From contig PLXC01000080.1 of the NCBI GenBank assembly GCA_003151275.1, positions 1-23,031 on the forward strand: a stretch of 23,031 nt of DNA. Reading direction: 5' to 3'. The notes below the pieces were generated by a model. That model ran no database searches. It saw only the letters and a list, made by a program, of their open reading frames with translations, and had not been told where the DNA came from. Positions within the stretch are counted from its first letter, which is position 1, and each line of letters begins with the position of its first letter. Source of the stretch: Candidatus Melainabacteria bacterium. GTDB taxonomy: Bacteria > Cyanobacteriota > Vampirovibrionia > Obscuribacterales > Obscuribacteraceae. Of this stretch, positions 9,398 through 17,014 are shown piece by piece. A program made the position numbers and the translations under genes.

Positions 9398-9640
9398 CCC
9401 CAAACCCATAATCGATTAAGTCGAGCCGCTTTGTTGCCTATAAAAGGTTTAGACATCACCCTTCAAACTCTTTGTTTCGAAACGATTGTTAAGCAAAAAA
9501 CGCAGGTTTGAGCGATGCTAGAAAGTGTTTCCTACTGAGCTATTACGGAATCGCGAAAGTCTTAAAACGCTGATGTAATATAGCTTTACTTGATTGTGGA
9601 AGTAGTGTTTTGGGGAGGGGTCGTGCTTTTAATGTGAAAG
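9398..9640. other. convergent intergenic region with orphan SD-like element
   Basis: These 243 bp lie between the ends of mutS2 (+) and gene A (-). No clear terminator is seen on either strand. A 10-bp perfect palindrome, GTTTCGAAAC, lies at 9474-9483. A GTTTTGGGGAGGGG string near 9607-9620 looks like the ribosome site of the hydrolase gene, but the only starts behind it (GTG 9623, ATG 9632) run into TGA after four codons or fewer. No RNA gene is recognised. Confidence 0.4.
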
Positions 9641-12139
9641 TTATTTGACAGGTTCGTCAGTGATGTCTTGATTGCGCATTTTGTCGATTTCGTCTTGAGT
9701 CAACTGTTTGCGTGGAGGCTGAGCTGGCTGTTGATCTCCAGCTTGCACTGGCGTGCCATCTGGGCGAAACAGGCTAGGATTTACGCCATTGTAGCGATTC
9801 CAGATCTGATCGTTTTCAGCAGTATTGTTAGGATCAAGAGTATGCTCTTTGATTTGCGCGTAGGTTCCGATTCCCAATTCAGCTCCGCCTGTGAGACCAC
9901 CGCCATATAAAGCGTCAGCACTCACAGCTCCAAAGACAGTCTTGGCATTGCCTGCTACACCGTAAGTCAGCGCCGCAAAGGGAGCTTCATAGGCGAAAGA
10001 TTTAGCGGCGTCTCCGAAAGACTTACCGTCGAAGGCAACGGCCATGCCTTCCTTGGCACCGGCAACTGAAGCTCCGAAAGCGAGCGATTTACCGGTTAGT
10101 CCAAACTTGGAGAAGACGTTTGTACCTACGGAAGCTGTCGACGCAACTGAATCTGCGGCCAGTGCTCCTGGGGCAAAGGCACTACCGATACGGACCATTG
10201 GTACAGCAGATGCTGCCCCGATCAAGGCGCCTTCTCTGAAGTCTTTCCAACCCACCTGGTCAGTGCCAAGAGCCGCAGCCTTGGTTCCCGTAAAGACGAG
10301 TCCGCCAGCGATAGCGCCACCACCAACCGCAGCCATGATGGCGCCTGTGGTGCCGATACCAGCGGCGATACCACCGGGTCCGGTTAAGCATCCCACTCCG
10401 ATACCAACTACAACACCGGCAACAACTGCTCCTATAGTGGCAATTGCGTGCCAATTACGTTGGAACCAGTTTTGATGTTTGGTGGCATCAAGCAATGCAT
10501 CCATGTTCAATGATTTTTGAGCGGCAAGCTCAGGGTCAGTTTTCTTAACTTCTTCAAACAGGGCGTGAGCAGTGTCTTTGTCATCCTTGGAGTAAGCCAT
10601 TACACCTTGCAGATACTTCAAATAAGGTTCTTGCTTAGAAAACTGGTCGTTTTGCTTTTCTACTTGTTCAATTACCTTCTTCTGGTCATTCAGTCTCTGT
10701 TGTTCGATTTTGTATTCTTCAGGATCAGTACTAGCTTTCTTCTTGTCCAAATCAGCCAACTTGGTGTCGATAGAAGTCTTATCGGCTTCAAGCTTGGTGC
10801 GTCCTTGGTCCAAGGTAGCTTTCGTATCTTGGAAATTCTTCAACAAGATATCGAGCTCTTTTTGAGCGTCAGTGAAACGGTTAGGATTTTTGGTGTCTTG
10901 CATCAACTCTGCAAACTTGGCTTGGTGCGCTTGTAGCTCACCTTGCGGCATGCTCTTTCCGAAAGTGGCATCTGATACTAATTTGTTGAAGGTCGGATCA
11001 GCTTGAGCAAATGCAGGCGTATCGGAACCAACAGAAAGCGCGATTGGCAGCGCATCGTCGTACTTCCCTTGCTTGACGAGGAAGTTGGCATAATGCATGC
11101 GAGCTTCTTTGACGTCACCAATAATGCCGACTAACGCTTGAGATACTTCAGGATTCTTTTGATTGTCTTGCAGCTTCAATTGAGCGGCAAGAAACTTTTG
11201 ATCGATACCTTCGCCTAGTTGCCATGCTTCTTTGTACTTAGCTTCTGCCTTGGCGGTATCGCCAGACTGGCTGAGTTGATCAGCATCTTTGAGCATAGTA
11301 ACAATTTGATTGCCCTTCGCTTGTTGGGTTACGGCGTAGTCTGTTTTAACCGCATTATTGACGGAGGCATACAAAGGCGAGTTGAACACTTCAGGGTTTG
11401 TTCTACCAGCTTGGGAAACGAGTAAGAATGCATCGTTAAGCTCTTGAGCTGTTGGTTTAGGCACACCAGTAGTCTTAAAAGCTTCCATACTTACGGCTGG
11501 ATTTTCAGTCAAACCTTCAGCTTTGAGCATTGCGTATGTCAACATCGCAGTACCCGGTGCCATACGTGCAGACTGCAAAAGAGCCTGGTCTTGAGCCATC
11601 TGATTTAGTTCTGGGTTGTTGGCAATTTGTTGACGGAAGTTTGGATTGTTGTAATCAAGCCCAGCTTGTTGAGCAGCTGTTTGCAAACGAGCAGTGGTGC
11701 TCGCCAAGTCTTTGTCCAAATTAGGATTGTTTTTGATCAATTCGTTTGAGGCAGTAATTGCATTTTGGCAATCTTGATTGATCAAAGTGCGCAAGGATTC
11801 GACGCGCTCACCGACTGTTGTTTCGCGAATCTGTCCATTAGCATCTTTGTATTGAATGACATCAGTAGACTTCTGTCCAGATTGCAAATAACTCGATATT
11901 TCTTTTCCTGCTGATTGTGCTTCAGCAATAAGTCTGTTCGGATAAACCGCGGTTTGATCTGGCTTAACGGCAGTAAGAACTTGATCCGAGACTCTAGATA
12001 CATCGGACTTTGTCTCGGCTGTTTTACGCACCCGGTCATTCTGCACCTGAGTCCAGACTGTGCTCGCGTCAAGCGGCTCTACCGTAGTAGTGTCAGTATG
12101 ATTGGTGGTAGTTTGAACTTCGCGGTTGGGAGGGGCCAT
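9641..12139 (-). CDS. large helical/TPR-like protein with glycine-zipper C-terminal half (protein A)
   Basis: The protein has 832 aa and I do not recognise a named family. A Thr/Asn-rich N-terminus (about 1-50) is followed by helical repeats (about 60-420). These include a TPR-like unit (RMHYANFLVKQGKYDDALPI) followed by a DP-x-F motif. A highly charged coiled coil covers about 420-510, and another TPR-like unit follows (YLKYLQGVMAYSKDDKDTAHALFEE). At about 560-625 there is a dense Gly/Ala hydrophobic stretch with overlapping GxxxG spacing, long enough for two membrane helices. More Gly/Ala segments follow to about 770, then a polar Gln/Pro tail. No N-terminal signal peptide is seen. A GAAGGA ribosome site lies 9 nt before the ATG. 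It is downstream of gene B on the same strand (191-nt gap), and it resembles B in plan and in a VGWKDFREGALIGAA segment. Possible roles include a membrane-associated scaffold or a secreted effector. Neither is shown. Confidence 0.85.
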   Translation of the reverse strand: MAPPNREVQTTTNHTDTTTVEPLDASTVWTQVQNDRVRKTAETKSDVSRVSDQVLTAVKPDQTAVYPNRLIAEAQSAGKEISSYLQSGQKSTDVIQYKDANGQIRETTVGERVESLRTLINQDCQNAITASNELIKNNPNLDKDLASTTARLQTAAQQAGLDYNNPNFRQQIANNPELNQMAQDQALLQSARMAPGTAMLTYAMLKAEGLTENPAVSMEAFKTTGVPKPTAQELNDAFLLVSQAGRTNPEVFNSPLYASVNNAVKTDYAVTQQAKGNQIVTMLKDADQLSQSGDTAKAEAKYKEAWQLGEGIDQKFLAAQLKLQDNQKNPEVSQALVGIIGDVKEARMHYANFLVKQGKYDDALPIALSVGSDTPAFAQADPTFNKLVSDATFGKSMPQGELQAHQAKFAELMQDTKNPNRFTDAQKELDILLKNFQDTKATLDQGRTKLEADKTSIDTKLADLDKKKASTDPEEYKIEQQRLNDQKKVIEQVEKQNDQFSKQEPYLKYLQGVMAYSKDDKDTAHALFEEVKKTDPELAAQKSLNMDALLDATKHQNWFQRNWHAIATIGAVVAGVVVGIGVGCLTGPGGIAAGIGTTGAIMAAVGGGAIAGGLVFTGTKAAALGTDQVGWKDFREGALIGAASAVPMVRIGSAFAPGALAADSVASTASVGTNVFSKFGLTGKSLAFGASVAGAKEGMAVAFDGKSFGDAAKSFAYEAPFAALTYGVAGNAKTVFGAVSADALYGGGLTGGAELGIGTYAQIKEHTLDPNNTAENDQIWNRYNGVNPSLFRPDGTPVQAGDQQPAQPPRKQLTQDEIDKMRNQDITDEPVK

Positions 12140-12182
12140 TTTTAGTAATCCTTCGAGAAACAGAGTCCTTTAGTCCTTTAGT
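12140..12182 (-). promoter_or_regulatory. gene A leader: RBS plus tandem 8-bp direct repeat
   Basis: On the minus strand GAAGGA (12154-12149) is a good ribosome site for gene A. Just upstream, ACTAAAGG occurs twice in tandem followed by a third partial ACT (12182-12164). Further upstream a TATAGA at 12195-12190 could be a -10, but no convincing -35 accompanies it. Confidence 0.45.
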
Positions 12183-12268
12183 AGTTGAATCTATACAGCT
12201 GACTGAATTATTGGACATCTTATCTTGTAGTTGTTTCAAACCTGTTTCGGAGTCTATCAACAGCATAC

Positions 12269-12293
12269 ATCCAGAGCCGTAAAAGCTCTGGAT
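12269..12293 (-). terminator. 9-bp stem-loop between genes B and A
   Basis: ATCCAGAGC and GCTCTGGAT form a perfect 9-bp stem with a 7-nt loop, about 38 nt past the gene B stop. The base of the stem is not followed by a T-run on either strand. It could be a weak or factor-assisted terminator, or an RNA-stability or processing element separating B and A. Confidence 0.45.
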
Positions 12294-12330
12294 ATCTGCA
12301 CTAGAAGTGTGTTTGGTCTTTCAGTTTGGA

Positions 12331-15300
12331 CTATCCTCCGAGTCCTGGGGTGCCCGCAGTCAGTCCACCTGGTGGTTGTTGCTGTTGTTGCTGAGTTTTG
12401 TCAGCAGGCTGATTTGTCACCGGTTGGTCCTGAATCGGTTGACCATTATCTTGAACAGGAGCTACAGGAGCTACAGGAGCATCAGTCTGTCCAGCTGGCT
12501 TGGCGTTTGGATTTAACACTTGCGTGTCTGTCGCTTGCGTTTGCGGCGCAGATTGGTCTGTGATTGGCGCACCCATTGCGTCTAATTGATGACCGATTGC
12601 TCTTGATTGCATGGCGCCTTGGAATACCTTCGACAGGTTAGTGAAGTTATAGAAGGTAGAACCAATCGCTAACTGACTAGCTTGCAGTCCAAGTCTCGTG
12701 TAGTTGCCTGCTCCAGCTGCTTCAGCACCCATTGAACCAAAAGTGCTTACCTTGAACGGTGCCTTGAAGTAACCCCAAGTCTTGCCGATTGGTCCAGCAC
12801 CTTCAGCATAGACACTCTTAGCCAAGACGCCATCCTTCATAGCTGGCATAATGCCCAACCAGAGAGCGTCAACAGCCGTATTGTCAGACATGCTGCGGTA
12901 GTTAGATTGGATGAACGAATCGGCGTAGCTGACTGGCTTTCCAGTCTTCGGATCGATTGGACGATCTAGCGAGCTGATTGAACTGTAAGCACCGATTGCT
13001 CCGAAGGCGGATGAATAGCCGCTATAGAAAGATCTCATAGCGAGTTTACCAGTCGTGGCCGTCGTCAGATCAAGAGCAGAGAAAGGATTCGCGCCTGCCG
13101 CTCTTGAAGCAATGTTGCTTGGTGCATACCACTTAGCAGACTGACCAGCTACCGCAGCACCCTCTTTCATGAAGGTTTGCGTTAAGGTCGTTAGTTGAGC
13201 CGGCGAGTATTTTGCAAGTTCCGCAGCCAGTTTCGGATTAAGTGCGCCATCCACCATCATCGGCTCAAGGCTTCCTTGCAATGCCTCTAGCCCAGGCGTA
13301 AGGGTAGTTTTCTCCGCGACCCCGCTTACAAACTTTCCGATTGGCGCATCAGCAGCTAATCCCATTTCAGTGCTGATTCGCGCTGAGGCGCCTTCTGCAG
13401 TCGCTCCGTTGTAGAGGAACTTGCTGGCTAGTGAGCGGGTTCCCATAATCGCCGCCACAGCGCCGAGACCTGCTGCACCGTGGATCAAGCTCTTATCCCA
13501 ACCTTCGTTCTCACCTGTAACAAGTTGATGAACCGTGTGTCGAGCTAATACTTCCGTACCGAGCGCACCGGCTCCCACAGCCGCATAACCAGTCATCGAT
13601 AATTTCGCGGCGGCGCCTTCACCTTCCACTAACATGCCGAAGATTTTGGGGTTCTTAGTGATCAAACTGGCTGTCAAACCGGCTAACGTGATTACGACAG
13701 CAGCCGTGCCACCATCTACGATAGCGTTGCTCCAGAAGCTATCTGCTTTCTGTTTTTCCTTTCTCAGATTTTCAGGCAACAAGGGGATGATGCTTTGAGC
13801 CATATTTGCCAGTTTTGGATCGAATGCTTTGAGTTTGTCGTCGGTGACGTTATAAAGCTCTTTCTCTTTCGCTTTGGCTTCGTCGATCATCGCTGCAGCC
13901 TGCTCTGGCTTCACAATTCCGACACCAGATCCATCAGCTCCACTGACATAGAAGAGAGCGGCGTACTTTCTGGTGGTGATTGGCATGTACAACAAACCGT
14001 CATCTTTCGAAGTGCCTGAGCCTTGAATTCCTTGCATCATGGTGAACAAGTCGGCTTGATTGGCACGACTAATCTGTGGATTTTGCGAGTCTTTTCCGAG
14101 TTGAGTCAATTCAGCTTGGAATGAAGCCAGTGGCAGCTTATCTGCTACACCGATGTTCTCTTTGAATACTCCCTCAGCGGTTGCATACTGTTTGTTCTGA
14201 TTGAGCAGCTGTCCATAAGCCATGCGATATTGCATGCCCAATGTGGCGCGACTGAATTCTTGTTGAACCAATTGATGCGCTTGCACTCTTTCGTCAGCCG
14301 TAATGGCTGTGCCATCAGCTTTTTTGCCAGTCTGCAAGACGTTGATCAATTGATCCGTCATCTGCTTATCGTTTGGACCATACATCGAATCGGCAACTTT
14401 GATGGCGTCACCAAATTGCTTTTTGACTGCATCGTTCATGCCAGTTTGTTGCAACTGTTGTTGCGCCTTGGCCATGATTTGGTCTGGACGTAGTCCTTGA
14501 TTTTCCGGATTGAGACCAGCAATTTGTTGCTGCTGCTGCTGCGTTGCGTCAGTCGTGGTGGCAGATTGCTGAGTGGCATCAGTTCTGGCACCAGGTTGAG
14601 CAGGTTGACCAGTTCCAGCCAAGACCGCATCAGGAGGTGCAGGCAACTTGGTTAAGTCGATGCCGACCTTTTGAGCAAGAGCCTGTACGTCAGGCTTTTG
14701 AGCAAAGGCTTTTTGGAATTCTTGAGGAACGGCCGAGAAGGCTGCACCCAATTGTGCTTGAGCATTTGGCATATCGCCAGCGGTGGCAGCGGCATCGGCG
14801 AGGTAATAGCGCGTCAAGAATCTGCCCATCAAAGCACCTTGCATCTTGGCGTGATCGCCTGCCAGGGTCATGATGTTCATCAACGTGTCTTTGCCTACGG
14901 TCGCTTCAAGCTGATCGCCAAGCTTCGTCATGTTCGGCGCAGCTTTCTCGAGTTGAGTGTGAATGGTGGCTTTGTCGGCATCTGTAGTGGATGGATCTTG
15001 ATACTTATTCCAAAGTGCCAGAGCATCAGGAGTTAGATTTTTCTTTTCAGTATCTATTTGAGTGCCGAGTGTTGCGAGCTTAGCTTTAACATCAGGCGTC
15101 AACTTAGCGTTGATCGCTGCTTCGAGCTGCTGGTCTCTGGCTGCGGTTTGAGTATTGAGCGCTGTGAATTCAGCGTCAGATTTTTGAATAGCAGCTTGGA
15201 ATTCCGGCGTCAATTGCTGATAAGCAGCTTTAACGTCGCCCTTTTGCTGCACAACTTGTTGGAATTTTTGTTCAACAGTAGCGAGCGCATCTGCCGCTGT

Positions 15301-16761
15301 GCCGGCAGTTGGGCGACCACTAGCATCAGTCGGTTGCTGCTGTTGTTGTTGAGTAGCATCTGCCGGAATGCCCATTTGAGTGGCAGTGCGCTGCCAAAAA
15401 GCCTTCAACTCGGGGTCAGTGCTGTTGTTCAACTTCAGAGCGTCGCCAACTTGCTGCTTCGCTTCTGCGGCATCGCCATTTTTCGCGAGCGCCATTCCAT
15501 AAGTAAATCTGGTGATTGCAGCTTGGTTCTTTTCGGCTTGAAGAGCATTCTCAACAGTCATGTACTGCATTAAAGCTTGAATATTCTGAGCTCCCATCGT
15601 CTGATCGCGCTGGGCAAGAATAGTTTGCAAGCCTGGATTCAACTGAACCAATTGCTGTTCAATCTGCTGTCTTTCTTGTGGCGAGGAAGCCTTGTCTAAC
15701 GCATTATAAAGTTGGAAAGCAGCCTGCTGCTTGTCCGGAGTCATCTGTTGGATCAGAGTTTGAGCGGCTTGGTCCTGTGCAGTAACGGCTTTGACCAAGT
15801 TTGCATCTGTTAAAGGTTTAACGGCATTGGCTGCTTGCGTTTCCGCTTGCAATAACTGAGCCATTTTCGGTGATTGACCAGCATCGGCGTTGGCAATCGC
15901 TTGTTGAAATTGTTGCTTCACGTCAGGCGTCATGGTCTTAGGACCAGTGACTGACTGGAACAAGGCTTGCACTGCTTCTACAGGTGTACGATTCTGCGCG
16001 TCCATTGGCGAGAGTCGTTGTTGCTGTTGTTGCTGCTGGTCACCAGGCTGTTGTTGTTGCTGACGGGTGTCTCCTGGCTGCTGCTGTTGTTGCTGCTGAC
16101 GGGTATCTCCCGGCTGCTGCTGTTGTTGCTGCTGACGGGTATCACCAGGCTGCAGCTGTTGCTGTTGCTGTTGTTGCGTCCCGTCATTCTGAGCCTGTTG
16201 GGATCTTGGAGCAGCATCAATAGCATTCTTAAGGTGGCGTTGGAAGTTTGGATCCTGGTTCATTTCAGGATCTTTTTGTTGGGCTTCCAATAAAAGTTGC
16301 GTTCCATAATACTGATCGCCGTTGCGAATCATCAGCAAAGCGAAGTTGGCGCGGGCAAAACCAGGCGCCCGTTGGAGTGTATGAAGATCGGCGTCTTCTT
16401 GGACGAGTGCCCGACGAGTCTGAGCGTCCAGATTTTGGCCCTGGAGCATCTGTCTAACGTTGTCTCTTTCACGGGCAACGGCAGTTTGATCGATGCCATC
16501 TGCAGCGCGTATAGCGGCTGTATATTCACCGGTGGCAGCTCGAACTCCGCGTTGCTCGAAGGTGTCTTCAGCGTTCTGAAGATGGCTAAGCACGCCATTC
16601 AGCTCTTGCGCGACCATTTGCTGGCTTTGCGAAACTCTGTCACGGCCTTGACCGCCGTAGACTTCACTTTGCATGCGATTGGCTGGACCGTTCACCGGCT
16701 GTACATCCCGCCTTTGGCCGGTTTGATCAGTCTGGTTATTCGGATCGTCGTATCTGACCAT
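12331..16761 (-). CDS. giant modular poly-Gln/TPR-like protein with Gly/Ala-rich C-terminal region (protein B)
   Basis: The protein has 1476 aa and I do not recognise a family. The first 1000 residues are helical, rich in Ala and Gln, and fall into repeated blocks. Each ends in a TPR-like unit: ARANFALLMIRNGDQYYGTQ near 137-156, RFTYGMALAKNGDAAEAKQQ, RYYLADAAATAGDMPNAQAQ and QYRMAYGQLLNQNKQYATAE. Blocks are separated by poly-Gln linkers at residues 196-248 (expanded), 471-476, 741-746 and, near the C-terminus, 1457-1462. Each of the last three is Thr followed by exactly six Gln. From about 1005 a hydrophobic region begins (GGTAAVVITLAGLTASLI), and Gly/Ala/Ser-rich segments continue to about 1400, then a Pro/Gln tail. 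There is no signal peptide. A GAGGA ribosome site lies 7 nt before the ATG. The segment NEGWDKSLIHGAAGLGAVAA matches the corresponding part of protein A, suggesting paralogy. Cellular role unknown. Confidence 0.87.
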   Translation of the reverse strand: MVRYDDPNNQTDQTGQRRDVQPVNGPANRMQSEVYGGQGRDRVSQSQQMVAQELNGVLSHLQNAEDTFEQRGVRAATGEYTAAIRAADGIDQTAVARERDNVRQMLQGQNLDAQTRRALVQEDADLHTLQRAPGFARANFALLMIRNGDQYYGTQLLLEAQQKDPEMNQDPNFQRHLKNAIDAAPRSQQAQNDGTQQQQQQQLQPGDTRQQQQQQQPGDTRQQQQQQQPGDTRQQQQQPGDQQQQQQQRLSPMDAQNRTPVEAVQALFQSVTGPKTMTPDVKQQFQQAIANADAGQSPKMAQLLQAETQAANAVKPLTDANLVKAVTAQDQAAQTLIQQMTPDKQQAAFQLYNALDKASSPQERQQIEQQLVQLNPGLQTILAQRDQTMGAQNIQALMQYMTVENALQAEKNQAAITRFTYGMALAKNGDAAEAKQQVGDALKLNNSTDPELKAFWQRTATQMGIPADATQQQQQQPTDASGRPTAGTAADALATVEQKFQQVVQQKGDVKAAYQQLTPEFQAAIQKSDAEFTALNTQTAARDQQLEAAINAKLTPDVKAKLATLGTQIDTEKKNLTPDALALWNKYQDPSTTDADKATIHTQLEKAAPNMTKLGDQLEATVGKDTLMNIMTLAGDHAKMQGALMGRFLTRYYLADAAATAGDMPNAQAQLGAAFSAVPQEFQKAFAQKPDVQALAQKVGIDLTKLPAPPDAVLAGTGQPAQPGARTDATQQSATTTDATQQQQQQIAGLNPENQGLRPDQIMAKAQQQLQQTGMNDAVKKQFGDAIKVADSMYGPNDKQMTDQLINVLQTGKKADGTAITADERVQAHQLVQQEFSRATLGMQYRMAYGQLLNQNKQYATAEGVFKENIGVADKLPLASFQAELTQLGKDSQNPQISRANQADLFTMMQGIQGSGTSKDDGLLYMPITTRKYAALFYVSGADGSGVGIVKPEQAAAMIDEAKAKEKELYNVTDDKLKAFDPKLANMAQSIIPLLPENLRKEKQKADSFWSNAIVDGGTAAVVITLAGLTASLITKNPKIFGMLVEGEGAAAKLSMTGYAAVGAGALGTEVLARHTVHQLVTGENEGWDKSLIHGAAGLGAVAAIMGTRSLASKFLYNGATAEGASARISTEMGLAADAPIGKFVSGVAEKTTLTPGLEALQGSLEPMMVDGALNPKLAAELAKYSPAQLTTLTQTFMKEGAAVAGQSAKWYAPSNIASRAAGANPFSALDLTTATTGKLAMRSFYSGYSSAFGAIGAYSSISSLDRPIDPKTGKPVSYADSFIQSNYRSMSDNTAVDALWLGIMPAMKDGVLAKSVYAEGAGPIGKTWGYFKAPFKVSTFGSMGAEAAGAGNYTRLGLQASQLAIGSTFYNFTNLSKVFQGAMQSRAIGHQLDAMGAPITDQSAPQTQATDTQVLNPNAKPAGQTDAPVAPVAPVQDNGQPIQDQPVTNQPADKTQQQQQQPPGGLTAGTPGLGG
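12455..12480. repeat. short 9-bp tandem repeat coding for Ala-Pro-Val
   Basis: Nearly three copies of ACAGGAGCT encode an APVAPVAPV stretch in the C-terminal tail of protein B. It is a low-complexity linker. Confidence 0.7.
16018..16176. repeat. in-frame minisatellite coding for poly-Gln/PGDTR repeats
   Basis: About 159 bp of CAG/CAA-rich sequence (read on the minus strand) code for residues 196-248 of protein B. The regular unit is 36 bp, 12 residues: PGDTR followed by seven Gln. Two full units are followed by a 30-bp unit (five Gln) and a degenerate PGD unit. All unit lengths are multiples of three, so copy-number change would alter length without breaking the frame. Confidence 0.9.
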
Positions 16762-16866
16762 TTATTCGTCCTCGTATTCCGTACACGGAGCGCCAATTGT
16801 GCCTAGCTTACGTATCATTCCCCTATTTGTATGTGGGAAAACCACGTAGTAGGCTTGCCAGTAGGT

Positions 16867-16909
16867 GAAAAATTTATTTTTCTGAAGGCTCACCCTTTCG
16901 GCGTTCAGC
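16867..16909 (-). promoter_or_regulatory. structured leader upstream of gene B
   Basis: Two possible hairpins lie in the upstream region of gene B. One is an A/T inverted repeat (GAAAAAT/ATTTTTC, 16867-16882). The other has CTGAA/TTCAG arms flanking a CC-GAAA-GG mini-stem, ending near 16905. I could not match it to a known riboswitch. Confidence 0.3.
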
Positions 16910-16957
16910 AGGTCTATCCAGCTTAAATTTTTTCTGGACATCGAATTGCAAGAAATT

Positions 16958-16969
16958 CTCAAATTTGAG
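16958..16969. promoter_or_regulatory. 12-bp palindrome in divergent promoter region
   Basis: CTCAAATTTGAG is a perfect 12-bp palindrome, 46 nt before the glycosyltransferase start and about 200 nt before gene B. Its position between divergent genes suits an operator for a dimeric regulator, but no regulator is known. Confidence 0.35.
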
Positions 16970-16984
16970 TGGGAGAAATACGAA

Positions 16985-17003
16985 ATGGCAGGGTAGCTGC
17001 CAT
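16985..17003 (+). promoter_or_regulatory. stem-loop just before the GT2 ribosome site
   Basis: ATGGCAG and CTGCCAT form a perfect 7-bp stem with a 5-nt loop (GGTAG), ending 3 nt before the GAAGGGA ribosome site (17007-17013). In the mRNA it could influence translation start of the glycosyltransferase. Confidence 0.4.
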
Positions 17004-17014
17004 ACTGAAGGGAT

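Noticed and set aside
10044..10475. Ala/Pro-rich 143-codon plus-strand frame inside gene A
   Set aside because: It is the antisense of the Gly/Ala-rich segment of A, so its composition is explained by that segment. It has no ribosome site or independent motif.
15967..16293. Leu-rich plus-strand frames opposite the poly-Gln repeat
   Set aside because: They are the complement of CAG/CAA repeats, which read as poly-Leu or poly-Val on the other strand. The minus-strand frame is 1476 codons long with a good ribosome site.
16801..16960. Known riboswitch (c-di-GMP, cobalamin, preQ1, Mn, fluoride) or SRP RNA upstream of gene B
   Set aside because: Hairpins are present, but the conserved core sequences of those classes could not be found on either strand.
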